From an uncultured Clostridia bacterium (lineage in GTDB: Bacteria > Bacillota > Clostridia > Christensenellales > Borkfalkiaceae): a DNA stretch of 64,000 nt. The notes under the pieces are model-generated. The model did no database searches and was not told where the DNA came from. It saw nothing but the letters and a program-made list of their open reading frames with translations. Positions 16,778 through 26,461 of the stretch are shown here, in pieces; position 1 is the stretch's first letter; every line of letters starts with the position of its first letter. The translations under genes and the position numbers were made by a program. The stretch spans positions 87,644 to 151,643 of the forward strand of contig CAMWME010000004.1 of NCBI GenBank assembly GCA_947175325.1. The letters are read 5' to 3'.

Positions 16778-18139
16778 TTAGTCTGGCTGCGTGTCTTGCG
16801 TCCCCTCTGCCACTTCTTCGTCTTTTTCGGGATTAGCATCCTTAGCCTTCTTGTTTAATACAAATTTTTTAAAGAAAACTTTTTCCAACAAGAGAGATAA
16901 TGCAAAATGTACGACCATACCCAAACCGAACATAATTATAATCGTGTCCATTGTAAAAGTAATGGCATTGGTGAGATATAGTATAAAAAATATTCCGTAA
17001 TATACCAAGTTAATTACGAGCGAGTTTATTGCATTAAATATCGTTTTACCAAGCCCGGTAAAAATATTATCAATTATGGCGCAACCGATATAAGCAACGT
17101 AAAACGGTGCAAGTTTAATGGTTATCGCAAAAATTTCATTCGCATTTTCCAAATTTTCCGCATATTGGTAAAACGGCGTCCACAACGGAATTGTAATTGC
17201 CCAAACGGCAACGACTGCGGCACCGATGAAATAATAATTAAATTGTTTCAATTCTTTATATCCGTCTTTACAATCTCGTCTGATTACTTCTGAAAGTGCC
17301 GTAATAGGGATAAGCATCCATCCCCAAATAAAGTTATTTGCAATCCAATAGTTACCTTGCTCGGCAACCATATTGACCATTCTACCAATCATTATGGCAT
17401 AAATAAAATTGTCTATAAATTGCTGAACACCCGAAAAAACACCGATCTTACACCATTCTTTAAGTACGGGCAAGTCGCTTTTATGGAACCAACAAGGTTT
17501 AATGAGTTTTTGTAAATAAAGCATTACAAAGCTTGATACAGCAAGTAAAGTATTTACGATTATATTTGATATTGCAATTCCGTAAATTCCGAAACTCGGA
17601 ATAAATACAAAATCTGCAATTACAGAAAGTACGGTTTGTATAGCCAAAAATATATAAACGTTTTTATCTTTCCCGACAACGACGAAAACGACGTTTACGA
17701 AACTGACGATTATGCCAATCATAAACGCAACCGTTTCGAGTTGAAGATATGCGTTCACGGTGGCTACGTCAATTTCATTGGGGTTCATTGCTTTTATCAG
17801 CACCACACCGTAAATAAGCACGCCTATCGAAAACAACGTGTATATTGCGAACGTCAAAAGTCCCGTCTTAAACGTGTGCTTTGCAAAATTCGCTTCGTCA
17901 TTCTTAAAAATTTTATTAAGAATAGAATACAGCGGAATGACCAAAAAGGCTTGCAAGGTTTCATTGATTAGGTCAAACCATTCCATTTGTCCGACGATAT
18001 CAAATACTTCGCTTTGATTATTCGACGAAATGATAAAAGTTTTAATCGTTTGATAGATTGCGGGAATAAGTGCCAACGCGCATAAAGCTGCAAATAATCG
18101 CCAATTAAAACTTTTGAGTTGCTTAAAACGCTCTTTCAT
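16778..18139 (-). CDS. MATE-type efflux/flippase-like membrane protein
   Basis: A 453-aa integral membrane protein with about 12 hydrophobic helices and the two-bundle layout of the MATE/MOP superfamily (cation-coupled export of drugs or metabolites). The ends are charged; the C-terminal tail (about 430-453) is acidic. The sequence is divergent from typical NorM/DinF proteins, so the substrate is open; transport of a lipid-linked precursor is also conceivable. It ends convergent to the kinase-fold gene and begins 50 bp left of a small hydrolase gene read in the same direction. Confidence 0.75.
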   Translation of the reverse strand: MKERFKQLKSFNWRLFAALCALALIPAIYQTIKTFIISSNNQSEVFDIVGQMEWFDLINETLQAFLVIPLYSILNKIFKNDEANFAKHTFKTGLLTFAIYTLFSIGVLIYGVVLIKAMNPNEIDVATVNAYLQLETVAFMIGIIVSFVNVVFVVVGKDKNVYIFLAIQTVLSVIADFVFIPSFGIYGIAISNIIVNTLLAVSSFVMLYLQKLIKPCWFHKSDLPVLKEWCKIGVFSGVQQFIDNFIYAIMIGRMVNMVAEQGNYWIANNFIWGWMLIPITALSEVIRRDCKDGYKELKQFNYYFIGAAVVAVWAITIPLWTPFYQYAENLENANEIFAITIKLAPFYVAYIGCAIIDNIFTGLGKTIFNAINSLVINLVYYGIFFILYLTNAITFTMDTIIIMFGLGMVVHFALSLLLEKVFFKKFVLNKKAKDANPEKDEEVAEGTQDTQPD

Positions 18140-18189
18140 AAAACTACTCCTTTGTTCAATCTTCTTCGTTATGGTGAAGATAAAGCTGA

Positions 18190-18738
18190 TTAGTTAGGCT
18201 TAAACAGTACTTGCGGGAGAGAGATAAATTTTTCAAGATTATCCGTAAAGACGTGGTCGATACCTTGCAACACTTCGGTGGACAAATTCTCCTTTGCTGG
18301 CAGTGAGTTGAGCCATACGGCGCTAGGGTCAAGCTCGCCCGTTATAACGAACATTTTCTCGCCGTTGAATTTTAACACGCCTTCCTTAGTTCGGTGATAA
18401 TTCAAATTTAAAACGGGGTTTATTGCCAAAACCTTTTTAATTTGCGGGTACAGATGGGAATAACAAATAGCAAGGTTTGCCCCCGCCGAGCTGCCCATTA
18501 TATAGATATTTTCCGCTTTGATTTTTAAAAGTGCGTAGTCTAACGCGTTTGAAAACACCTCTTGCGGACTGTCCCAGCAGTTTTTGGGAACTGCGGCAAC
18601 GAATACGGAAAAGCCCGTATCTTTCGTTACGGCTTCGGCAATTTTGACGTATTTATCGCCGTAGCCCTTGGTGTTGCCGTTCAAGCCCGTGAAAATTATT
18701 AGGCAGTTTTCACCGCCTTGATAAAAATCTATTTCCAT
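18190..18738 (-). CDS. Small alpha/beta hydrolase
   Basis: A 182-aa alpha/beta-hydrolase-fold protein without signal peptide. The nucleophile elbow is MGSSAGANLA; an acid candidate lies in VITGELDPSA and a terminal His in GIDHVFTD. It resembles short YqiA/YdeN-type esterases in size. The substrate is unknown. It is read in the same direction as the MATE gene and lies beyond the terminator hairpin of the PII/DUF1538 operon. Confidence 0.8.
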   Translation of the reverse strand: MEIDFYQGGENCLIIFTGLNGNTKGYGDKYVKIAEAVTKDTGFSVFVAAVPKNCWDSPQEVFSNALDYALLKIKAENIYIMGSSAGANLAICYSHLYPQIKKVLAINPVLNLNYHRTKEGVLKFNGEKMFVITGELDPSAVWLNSLPAKENLSTEVLQGIDHVFTDNLEKFISLPQVLFKPN

Positions 18739-18753
18739 AATAACTTCCGAAAA

Positions 18754-18794
18754 TATTCAAAGCGCCCCGCCGATAAACTGAGGCGGGGCGCTTT
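18754..18794 (-). terminator. Terminator of the DUF1538/PII operon
   Basis: A perfect 13-bp stem AAAGCGCCCCGCC (18759-18771) with GGCGGGGCGCTTT (18782-18794), followed on the minus strand by an AT-rich tail. Confidence 0.75.
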
Positions 18795-18798
18795 ATAC

Positions 18799-19173
18799 TT
18801 ACTCTTTGTCTTCTTTATTTTCTTCGGTACTTTCTTCTTCGGTCTTTTCGACGGGTGCGGGTGAAGATTTAGAGATACCCACGACGTCGTCCACGGGAAG
18901 TGAAAAGGCAATACCCATGCCTTCGCTTTTAAGTCCCGCATTTTGATAAATTGCGTGTAAAACCTTGTCCTTGATATCCGAAGAAACCAAAATAATAACG
19001 ATTTCTTTATCGGGCTGAATTGCGATATGGAAGAACTGCTCCGCCTCTTTATTGGCAGTGCCGCGGGCGTGAATAACCGTGCCGCCGCGCGCGCCTTCCT
19101 CGCGTGCCGCATCCATAACGAGCTCCGAATAGCCCGCGTTTACTACGCACAAAATCATCTCGTATCCGTTCAT
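18799..19173 (-). CDS. PII-like signalling protein of the DUF1538 locus
   Basis: A PII-superfamily (ferredoxin-like fold) protein of 124 aa. Visible features are YEMILCVVNAGYSELVMDAA, the T-loop-like GARGGTVIHARGT, EIVIILVSSDIKDKVLHAI and SLPVDDVVG, followed by an acidic Ser/Glu/Lys tail (about 100-124). The start at 19173 is supported by GGAGA eight bases upstream; an upstream extension in frame would lie inside the preceding gene. Proteins of this kind sit beside DUF1538 membrane proteins and probably control them by nucleotide or small-ligand binding. The start overlaps the preceding stop by four bases. Confidence 0.82.
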   Translation of the reverse strand: MNGYEMILCVVNAGYSELVMDAAREEGARGGTVIHARGTANKEAEQFFHIAIQPDKEIVIILVSSDIKDKVLHAIYQNAGLKSEGMGIAFSLPVDDVVGISKSSPAPVEKTEEESTEENKEDKE

Positions 19174-19661
19174 TGTTTGCTCTCCTTTACAGTCAGTCTG
19201 TTGTTTGATAAAAAGCCGTATATAAGCGTACCTATTACGCTGGTTAAGGGAATCGTCCAAGCAATGCCCTTGCCGTCCCTTATGGTGTTGAATTTTTCTT
19301 CCAAGGTGCTCATTGCGTCGGGGATTTTATCCTCTTGGATTACGCCCAAAAGTACTGCCTTTTCGGTGTCGGTAAGTCCCAATATGCCGAGCATCTTCGC
19401 GTTAGCCGTGCCCTCTGCAAGCACTATCATCTGCATATTTACGTCGAAGGACTGAATTAGGTCTGCAAAGTAGTCTGCTTTGCTTCTTGCAACTATCGTA
19501 ACGAGAAGTTTAAGCCTATTGGAAGTAACCGTGTTGGGCGAGGCGGGCTTTACTTTTTGAACTACGCGCTGCTTTACTTCTTTTTTAACTGCGTGTACGT
19601 GTTCTTTAACTGCCGCCGCTTTTTCTTTTATATGCGTTTCGGTCAATTTTTTATCAGCCAT
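19170..19661 (-). CDS. Second PII-like protein with basic N-terminal helix
   Basis: A 163-aa protein whose C-terminal 115 residues have the PII-like fold seen in its neighbour: LKLLVTIVARSKADYFADLI, VLAEGTANAKMLGILGL, KAVLLGVIQEDKIPDAMSTL and IAWTIPLTSVIGTLIYG. The first 45 residues are a highly charged Lys/Glu/Ala/Val helix, which could bind the membrane or a partner. It lies between the DUF1538 gene (9-bp gap) and the first PII-like gene (4-bp overlap), so the three are co-translated. The two PII-like proteins may form a heteromer on the membrane protein. Confidence 0.78.
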   Translation of the reverse strand: MADKKLTETHIKEKAAAVKEHVHAVKKEVKQRVVQKVKPASPNTVTSNRLKLLVTIVARSKADYFADLIQSFDVNMQMIVLAEGTANAKMLGILGLTDTEKAVLLGVIQEDKIPDAMSTLEEKFNTIRDGKGIAWTIPLTSVIGTLIYGFLSNNRLTVKESKQ

Positions 19662-19670
19662 AGCCCCCTC

Positions 19671-21197
19671 CTATTTGAAGTAAATAATCTGCTCGTCGTC
19701 GGCAGAGAGAATTCTTTTCATTGCTATCTTGTTGCGGACGTTCTTTGACATAACCGCCTTAAAGCCGAGCGCTTGAATGGTTATAAGGGGCGTCATAGCG
19801 ACCATTGCAACGACGCCGAAAGCGTGGGTCAGAATGTGTTCCGTGCCTCCGCTGATTACGACGCACGCGCCAACTATTAAAGGCAATATAAAGCTTGAAG
19901 TTAAAGGTCCCGAAGCAACGCCGCCCGAGTCGAACGCAATTGCCGTGTATATTTTAGGGACGAAGAACGAAAGTCCCAAAGAAATTAAATAGCCGGGTAT
20001 CAGATAGTATAAAAGCGAGAAGTGGAAAATCATTCTGATAATCGAAAGGCAAATTGACACGCCTACCGCAATAGACAACGCAAGCACCATTTCGATTTTT
20101 TTGACGCCGCCGCCCGTTACTTCTTCAACTTGTTTGTTTAAAACGTGTACGGCGGGCTCTGCAAGTACGACCACCAAGCCTATTACGAAGCCGAACACCG
20201 CAAGGACGGGTTGGGAGAAGTCTGCAATTTCCTTACCGAGCTTGAAGCCGATGGGCATGAAGCCCACTTCCACCGCTATAAGGAAAATTACGAGCCCGAA
20301 GAAGGTGTAGACGATGCCTATGCCTATTTGGGCAAGCTTTTTGCGGGGAAGCTTTAAAACCGTGAATTGCAGAATGAAGAAGAAAACGACTATAAGACCG
20401 AGCGCAATTGCTACGTCCTTGAAGGTATTTCCGATTATGTGTCCCAAGGACTCCATAGTTTCGTAACCTTCCAAAATTTTATCGGTGTCAATGCTGCCGC
20501 CGCCCGAGCACAAAGATAAAACCATTACGGCAATAATAGGGCCGATTGAGCAAAGCGCGATAAGACCGAAGCTGTTCTCGTTTGCGTTTCTGCCGCCGAT
20601 TGTCGTTGCGATACCGAAGCCGAGCGCCATTATGAAGGGCACGGTTATGGGTCCGGTAGTTACGCCGCCCGAATCGAACGATAATGCAAGGAAGTTGTTT
20701 TTACCCGTTTCTATAAGCAGCGCGCTGACTGCGAACAGCATCATATAGAAAAACATTAAAAGTAAAGACAAATCTTTTTTGAAGACGATTTTTAAAATGG
20801 CAATAACCAAAAACAGCCCAACGCCGACGCCCACGGTTATGATAAGAACCATATTGTTCATAACGCTTGAAACTTGGTCGGCAAGCACGGACAAATCGGG
20901 CTCTGCAACCGTAATTAAAACGCCCATTATAAAGCATACGGAAACGAGGACTATTACCTTTTTGGATTTGGTAAGACCGGTGCCTACGTGCTCGCCCATA
21001 GGCGTCATTGCGATTTCCGAACCGAGGTTGAAAAGCCCTATGCCGAGAATAAGCAATACCGCGCAAACCGCAAATGTTATTTGCTCCGTTGAGGTAAGCG
21101 GGGCAAGCGGCGTAAAAGAAATTATTAAGACGATTGCCGCTATCGGCAGTACCGAGATAAGCGATTCTTTAAGTTTTAAGAGTAGAGTCTTACCCAT
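19671..21197 (-). CDS. DUF1538 family membrane protein (duplicated domain)
   Basis: A 508-aa integral membrane protein with about 14 hydrophobic helices. It contains an internal duplication: FDSGGVTTGPITVPFIMALG in the first half and FDSGGVASGPLTSSFILPLI in the second, each followed by a GG-containing helix start. This is the hallmark of DUF1538 proteins, whose inverted or tandem repeats suggest a transporter or channel. The function is not established; linkage to PII-like proteins implies regulated transport. It is first in a three-gene operon. Confidence 0.85.
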   Translation of the reverse strand: MGKTLLLKLKESLISVLPIAAIVLIISFTPLAPLTSTEQITFAVCAVLLILGIGLFNLGSEIAMTPMGEHVGTGLTKSKKVIVLVSVCFIMGVLITVAEPDLSVLADQVSSVMNNMVLIITVGVGVGLFLVIAILKIVFKKDLSLLLMFFYMMLFAVSALLIETGKNNFLALSFDSGGVTTGPITVPFIMALGFGIATTIGGRNANENSFGLIALCSIGPIIAVMVLSLCSGGGSIDTDKILEGYETMESLGHIIGNTFKDVAIALGLIVVFFFILQFTVLKLPRKKLAQIGIGIVYTFFGLVIFLIAVEVGFMPIGFKLGKEIADFSQPVLAVFGFVIGLVVVLAEPAVHVLNKQVEEVTGGGVKKIEMVLALSIAVGVSICLSIIRMIFHFSLLYYLIPGYLISLGLSFFVPKIYTAIAFDSGGVASGPLTSSFILPLIVGACVVISGGTEHILTHAFGVVAMVAMTPLITIQALGFKAVMSKNVRNKIAMKRILSADDEQIIYFK

Positions 21198-21260
21198 AAT
21201 TACTCCAAATTTTAACTGTATTGTAAGCGTGATTTTATAATAATTAACTGTACTTTATTT

Positions 21261-21289
21261 ATTATATCATAATTTTAGGCCCAATGCAA
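21261..21289 (-). promoter_or_regulatory. Promoter of the DUF1538/PII operon
   Basis: On the minus strand TTGCAT (21284-21289), 17-bp spacer, TATAAT (21261-21266), with a leader of about 57 nt. Confidence 0.65.
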
Positions 21290-21330
21290 CCCCGACTTTT
21301 GCTTTTTTGTAACTAAATTTAATAAAAATA

Positions 21331-21361
21331 AAGCGCCCCGCGGAATTTTCCCGCTGGGCGT
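21331..21361 (-). terminator. Terminator of the V-ATPase operon
   Basis: Stem CGCCCCGCGG (21334-21343) with CCGCTGGGCG (21351-21360), one mismatch, followed on the minus strand by a T-rich tail. Confidence 0.75.
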
Positions 21362-21372
21362 ACTCTACAATT

Positions 21373-21996
21373 TTATTGAGCTTTGCCTTTTACTTTCATC
21401 AATCGGATAACTGCGGCGCGCTCGTTCTCGTCAAGTTTGGATTTTATGTACTTTATGGTTTCTTGAAGCTGAGGTATCATAACGTATTCCAAAGCGTTGA
21501 CTCGGCGCTTGTTGCGCTCGATTTCGTCGGCAAGCATTCTAACCGCCTTCTCCACTTCCGCAAGGCGCAAAAGCTTGGGGATAAGCGCGGAGGCGCGCTC
21601 AACCGAATAGTCCGCCTCGCTGGTGATTTCGGGGTAGGCGTAAGGCAAGCCGTCGCTTCGTTTATCGGTTGAAATAGAAAGCTTGGGGACTTCCACGCCC
21701 ATTATGCTTTGGGTGAGGCAGTCCGCCTTGACGGCAACCGAAGGCATGGCAAACGCCGTTTCCGCTTGATAAGAAGGGGTAACCGAGCGGGCAACCGAAA
21801 ACTGCTTTAAGGTTTCGGCAAGCTCCTTCTCCACCTCGTCGCGGAGAAGTTTGTTTTCCCTTATTATCACGGAAAAGCGGCGAACCATTTCGTCCGACTT
21901 ATCCTTTAAAAGTTTGTGTCCCCTTACCGCCGTATCGAGCCTTGCTTTCAGCTTTTTCATCTCCATACGGGTAGGGTTTACGTTTAAACGAGCCAT
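21373..21996 (-). CDS. ntpD: V-type ATPase subunit D
   Basis: Central-shaft subunit of the V/A-type ATPase (207 aa). It begins ARLNVNPTRMEMKKLKARL, the typical start of subunit D, and is coiled-coil over both ends (about 15-70 and 140-195) with EIERNKRRVNALEYVMIPQL near the C-terminal helix. It turns inside the A3B3 head and passes torque to the membrane ring. It is the last gene of the operon; its start abuts the stop of ntpB. Confidence 0.95.
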   Translation of the reverse strand: MARLNVNPTRMEMKKLKARLDTAVRGHKLLKDKSDEMVRRFSVIIRENKLLRDEVEKELAETLKQFSVARSVTPSYQAETAFAMPSVAVKADCLTQSIMGVEVPKLSISTDKRSDGLPYAYPEITSEADYSVERASALIPKLLRLAEVEKAVRMLADEIERNKRRVNALEYVMIPQLQETIKYIKSKLDENERAAVIRLMKVKGKAQ

Positions 21997-23372
21997 TATT
22001 CGTCCTTTTTCAAGTACTTATCAATATACGCTTGTCTGATTCTTTTCAGTTCGCCGACGGGAAGAATTTTCAAAAGCTCCCAACCCAAGTCAAGCGTTTC
22101 TTCAACGGGTCTGTCTGCGTCAAAGCCTTGGTTTATGTACAGCTTTTCAAACTGCTCGGCAAACTTTGCAAAAAGCTTGTCAGTATCCGAAAGCGCGGCT
22201 TCGCCTAAGATTGCGGAAAGCTCTTTACTCTCTTTACCGCTTGCATACGCCGAGAAAAGCTGGTTCATCGTATCTGCGTGGTCTTCACGCGTTTTGCCCT
22301 TGCCGATACCCTTGTCTTTAAGACGGCTAAGTGACGGCAATACGTCGATGGGCGGGTTGATGCCCTTTTTGTACAAATCACGCGAAAGTATAATCTGCCC
22401 CTCGGTTATGTAACCCGTAAGGTCGGGTATGGGGTGAGTCTTGTCGTCCTCAGGCATGGTCAAAATGGGGATTTGGGTTATCGAACCCTCGCTTCCTCTT
22501 ATTCTGCCCGCGCGCTCGTACATGGTCGCAAGGTCGGTGTACAAATAGCCGGGGTAGCCGCGTCTGCCGGGAACTTCACGGCGAGCCGCCGAAACTTCAC
22601 GCAAGGCTTCCGCGTAGTTGGTGATATCGGTTAAAATTACGAGCACGTGCATTCCGCACTCGAACGCGAGGTATTCCGCACAAGTCAGTGCCATACGCGG
22701 AGTTGCGATACGCTCAACCGCGGGATCGTTTGCAAGGTTGGTGAAAAGAACCGTCCTTTCGATTGCGCCCGTCTTTTTGAAGTCGTCAACGAAGTACTGC
22801 GCCTCTTCGAAGGTGATACCTATTGCGGCGAATACAACTGCGAATTTGCTGTCGCCGCCGCGCACCTTTGCTTGCCTTGCAATCTGCGCCGCAAGCTCTG
22901 CGTGGGGAAGTCCGCTCATAGAGAAAACGGGAAGTTTTTGTCCCCTAACCAAGGTATTTAAGCCGTCGATAGCCGAAATACCAGTTTGGATAAATTCGTC
23001 GGGATAGTCGCGTGCGGCGGGGTTGATGGGCTCGCCGTTGATGTCCATCATCTTTTCGGGGATAACGGGTGCGCCGCCGTCGCGGGGGTTGCCCATACCG
23101 TCAAAGACTCTACCGAGCATATCCTTTGCCACTGCAAGCTGTTGGCTGTGGCCCGTAAAGCGTGCCTTTGCCGTTGCAATTTGCAAGCCTTGGGAATTTT
23201 CAAACAGCTGAACTACTGCTTTATCGCGGTTGATTTCAAGCACCTTGCCGCGACGGATATCGCCGCCCGCGCAGATTACGTCAACCAGCTCGTTATACTT
23301 TACGCCCTCTACGCCCTCTACGAGCATCAAAGGTCCGACTACTTCTTTTATGGTTTTGTATTCCTTAAACAT
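21996..23372 (-). CDS. ntpB: V-type ATPase subunit B
   Basis: Non-catalytic nucleotide-binding subunit (458 aa) of the V1/A1 head. It lacks a P-loop, as expected. Conserved blocks include [59 protein letters not shown] and [19 protein letters not shown]. It overlaps the end of ntpA by eight bases, a sign of coupled translation for balanced A:B stoichiometry. Confidence 0.96.
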   Translation of the reverse strand: MFKEYKTIKEVVGPLMLVEGVEGVKYNELVDVICAGGDIRRGKVLEINRDKAVVQLFENSQGLQIATAKARFTGHSQQLAVAKDMLGRVFDGMGNPRDGGAPVIPEKMMDINGEPINPAARDYPDEFIQTGISAIDGLNTLVRGQKLPVFSMSGLPHAELAAQIARQAKVRGGDSKFAVVFAAIGITFEEAQYFVDDFKKTGAIERTVLFTNLANDPAVERIATPRMALTCAEYLAFECGMHVLVILTDITNYAEALREVSAARREVPGRRGYPGYLYTDLATMYERAGRIRGSEGSITQIPILTMPEDDKTHPIPDLTGYITEGQIILSRDLYKKGINPPIDVLPSLSRLKDKGIGKGKTREDHADTMNQLFSAYASGKESKELSAILGEAALSDTDKLFAKFAEQFEKLYINQGFDADRPVEETLDLGWELLKILPVGELKRIRQAYIDKYLKKDE

Positions 23373-25128
23373 TTTCGTCGCCCCCTTGGCTGAGCGCTTT
23401 AAGCTCGGTTGCCATAGTCTTTAATATTTCGTCAAACTCGGAAATCTCGGATTCGGGAATATACTTTGCACGGCCTATCTTGTCCTTGCAAGAGCAAGAA
23501 AGAATAGCGCTCATATCGGCAAAGTTTTCTACCGCCTCGCTTGCACGGGAGTAGAATTCGTAAATTAATTTAAGCATCAAGTACTGCTTTTTCATCGACG
23601 AGTAAGTGTCTACGTCGTCGAAGGCGTTTTGGTGCAGATAGTCCTCGCGGATAATCTTTGCCGTTTCCATCGTAAGCCTGTCCTTTGAAGAAAGGGCGTC
23701 GACGCCTACCAAGCGGACGATTTCGTCCAAAGCCGCCTCTTCTTGAAGAACGGTTGCAACGAACTGTCTGTAACGGTAGAAATCCGCGCCCACGTTTTCG
23801 TCGTACCAGTCCTTCATTCTGTCGGCATACAAGGAATAGCTAATAAGCCAGTCGATTGCGGGGAAGTGGCGCTTGTATGCAAGCGAAGCCGAAAGTCCCC
23901 AGAAGACTTTGACTATTCGAAGAGTCGCTTGGGAAACGGGTTCACTTAAATCGCCTCCGGGAGGGGAAACCGCACCTATTGCGGTTACCGAGCCGGTCTT
24001 ATCGCCCGCGCCGAGGATTTTAACGATACCGGCGCGCTCGTAGAATTCCGCAAGACGGCTGGAAAGATATGCGGGGTAACCTTCGTCGCCCGGCATCTCT
24101 TCAAGACGGCCGCTCATTTCACGAAGAGCTTCCGCCCAACGCGAGGTCGAGTCCGCCATTATCGCAACGTTGTAGCCCATATCGCGGAAGTACTCCGCAA
24201 TGGTTATACCCGTATATATGCTGGCTTCACGCGCGGCAACGGGCATGTCCGAGGTGTTCGCAATAAGTATGGTACGCTTCATCAAAGGCTCGCCCGTCTT
24301 GGGGTCCTTTAAAGCGGGGAATTCGTTAAGTACGTCCGTCATTTCGTTGCCGCGTTCGCCGCAGCCTACGTAGACGATTATGTCCGCATCAGCCCATTTT
24401 GCAAGCTGGTGCTGAACGACGGTTTTACCGCTGCCGAAGGGGCCGGGCACAGCCGCCACGCCGCCGCGTGCAATGGGGAACAGAGTATCTATAACCCTTT
24501 GACCCGTTATCATCGGTTTTGCGGGGGATAACTTTTCTTTATAGGGTCTGCCGCGTCTTACGGGCCACTTTCTAAGCATGCACACGGGGCGCTTGCCGTT
24601 TGCCGTCTGTAAAATCGCAACCGTTTCCTCTATGGTGAAATCGCCCTCTTCTATGGAAAGGATTTTTCCCGCCATGCCGTTGGGCACGAGAATTTTATGT
24701 ACGATAAGCTCGGTTTCTTGAACGGTACCGAGGACGTCGCCCTCGGCTACCTCGTCACCCTTTTGGGCAACGGGAACGAAGTGCCACTTCTTTTCACGGT
24801 CAAGGTTGTTTACCGAAACCCCGCGCGAGATACGCGCACCGTATTTAAAATATAGGGTCGTAAGGGGGCGCTGTATTCCGTCGAAAATACCCGAAATAAG
24901 TCCGGGCGCAAGCTCCGCCGAAAGGGGCTCGCCCGTGGAAACTACTTCTTCACCCGGTCCCAAGCCCGAAGTTTCTTCATAGACCTGTATCGAGGCTTTG
25001 TCGCCGCGAAGCTCTATAATTTCGCCTATCAGCCCTTTATCGGACACGCGTACGACGTCGAACATTTTACTGTCCGCCATGCCCTCCGCAATAATTAAGG
25101 GTCCGGAAACTTTTACTGTTTTTCCCAT
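23365..25128 (-). CDS. ntpA: V-type ATPase catalytic subunit A
   Basis: Catalytic ATP-hydrolysing subunit (587 aa). The Walker A loop is [17 protein letters not shown] (near residue 230), with the A-subunit-specific GPFGSGKT sequence; downstream are [31 protein letters not shown] and [14 protein letters not shown]. The non-homologous insert (about 110-190) typical of A subunits is present. ATP turnover here drives the rotor made of D/F and the K ring. Confidence 0.97.
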   Translation of the reverse strand: MGKTVKVSGPLIIAEGMADSKMFDVVRVSDKGLIGEIIELRGDKASIQVYEETSGLGPGEEVVSTGEPLSAELAPGLISGIFDGIQRPLTTLYFKYGARISRGVSVNNLDREKKWHFVPVAQKGDEVAEGDVLGTVQETELIVHKILVPNGMAGKILSIEEGDFTIEETVAILQTANGKRPVCMLRKWPVRRGRPYKEKLSPAKPMITGQRVIDTLFPIARGGVAAVPGPFGSGKTVVQHQLAKWADADIIVYVGCGERGNEMTDVLNEFPALKDPKTGEPLMKRTILIANTSDMPVAAREASIYTGITIAEYFRDMGYNVAIMADSTSRWAEALREMSGRLEEMPGDEGYPAYLSSRLAEFYERAGIVKILGAGDKTGSVTAIGAVSPPGGDLSEPVSQATLRIVKVFWGLSASLAYKRHFPAIDWLISYSLYADRMKDWYDENVGADFYRYRQFVATVLQEEAALDEIVRLVGVDALSSKDRLTMETAKIIREDYLHQNAFDDVDTYSSMKKQYLMLKLIYEFYSRASEAVENFADMSAILSCSCKDKIGRAKYIPESEISEFDEILKTMATELKALSQGGDENV

Positions 25129-25155
25129 AGAAAAATTCTCCTAATGAACATCAAA

Positions 25156-25473
25156 CTAATTGTTGAATAAAATATCAACGCCTAAGGCGCGCTCCATAGC
25201 GCTTTTCAAGCACTCGGTGCCGTAGCCCGTACTGCCGCCGCCCGAAGGTATTGATAACACTACGGGGTAAGGTTCTTCGTCGAACCGCTTTAAAAACGCG
25301 CCAAGCGGACGGGCAAGTTCTTCGGTTAAAAATATAATTTTGTAATCCTTGGCGACCTTCCTTAAAAGCTCTTTTGCCTTTACGTCGTTTTCAGCCGCAA
25401 AGGTTGCAACGCCCGCCGCCTTGAAAACGGTTATGCTGTCGCCGTCGCCGATTATCGCAATTTTACCTTCCAT
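25156..25473 (-). CDS. ntpG: V-type ATPase subunit F
   Basis: Small rotor-stalk subunit (105 aa; F in standard nomenclature, NtpG in Enterococcus). The sequence MEGKIAIIGDGDSITVFKAAGV and later IIFLTEELA are typical of the CheY-like F fold, and a glycine-rich SIPSGGGSTGYG precedes the C-terminal helix. The start at 25473 gives the normal length; a longer frame upstream would run into ntpC. It lies eight bases behind ntpC. Confidence 0.92.
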   Translation of the reverse strand: MEGKIAIIGDGDSITVFKAAGVATFAAENDVKAKELLRKVAKDYKIIFLTEELARPLGAFLKRFDEEPYPVVLSIPSGGGSTGYGTECLKSAMERALGVDILFNN

Positions 25474-25481
25474 TCCAATAC

Positions 25482-26459
25482 CTATAATGCGCGTAGGCGC
25501 TTCTTTATATCGTTTTCGCCCATACCGGCAAGCAAGCACACGAAAAGTATTCTCAAATTCGCGTTCTCTGCGCGGCGGCGCAAAACGTAGTACAAAAACG
25601 GCTGCGAACGCTTTAACTCGTACTTGCGCTCGGCAAGGAAATCTATTTCAAGATTATCTTTGATAAGCTCCGCACGGGTTAAGGGCAACCCGCTTTTTTT
25701 ATCTTCCAAACAAATTTGAAGGAATTTTTCATAGCCCGTGTTATCTAACGCGTGCTCTAACTTTTCCCCGTCCTCGAGGAACAAATTTGCAAGCTGTTCC
25801 GCCTTCAATTTTCCGCATAAAACGTAGTTATTTGCGGCATATTCGGGGGTCTTTGAACGAAGTGCCGTTAAAATATCGGTCATATCGGCTCTTTTTGCAA
25901 TAAGCTTTTTAAGCATTAAATTTCTTGAACACAAAGCCTTTAAATGCTTAAATAACGCCTTCTCGAATATCGCACCCACTTCCGCGCCGGAAGCTTCGTT
26001 ATTGCCGTCTTCGCCGAAAAGCTTTGCCGCATTTTCGCAAGCGGCGGAAAGTTCTTCGCCCAAAGGTTTATAATTTTGTTCCGCGATACATTGCGTAATC
26101 GTTTCAACGCTTAAAAGCCCCTCGGGCGCAAGCATTTTTTCAAGGTCGCATTCGGTATAGTGCGCCTTTAAAATTGCCTTTGCGTTGTGGAAATCACGCG
26201 GGGATAAAAGATAGGCTTTTTCTGCGTTATTTGGCGCATATTCCCGTATGAACGCGTCTAAATCGCGCTCGTCGGCGTACAAAAGTTTTTCGTATTCGTA
26301 CACCGAAACGGCGTCTGCGCCCTTGCCGAAACCGCTCTCCGAAACTGCACGGAAAGCGTCCTCTGCACTGACGTCGCAAAGCTTGGATATTTTGTCGCCC
26401 AAAAGATAGACTTCTTTTGCGGCAATAACGCCGTTTACGTAGTCAACCGACTTGCTCAT
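25482..26459 (-). CDS. ntpC: V-type ATPase subunit C
   Basis: Subunit C (325 aa; archaeal-type AhaC/d) caps the membrane K ring and holds the central stalk. The protein is almost wholly helical, with the family pattern of three repeated helical units; DFHNAKAILKAHY is a characteristic segment, as is the C-terminal FLYYVLRRRAENANLRILFVC. Its place between ntpE and ntpG is the standard order. Confidence 0.92.
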   Translation of the reverse strand: MSKSVDYVNGVIAAKEVYLLGDKISKLCDVSAEDAFRAVSESGFGKGADAVSVYEYEKLLYADERDLDAFIREYAPNNAEKAYLLSPRDFHNAKAILKAHYTECDLEKMLAPEGLLSVETITQCIAEQNYKPLGEELSAACENAAKLFGEDGNNEASGAEVGAIFEKALFKHLKALCSRNLMLKKLIAKRADMTDILTALRSKTPEYAANNYVLCGKLKAEQLANLFLEDGEKLEHALDNTGYEKFLQICLEDKKSGLPLTRAELIKDNLEIDFLAERKYELKRSQPFLYYVLRRRAENANLRILFVCLLAGMGENDIKKRLRAL

Positions 26460-26461
26460 AA

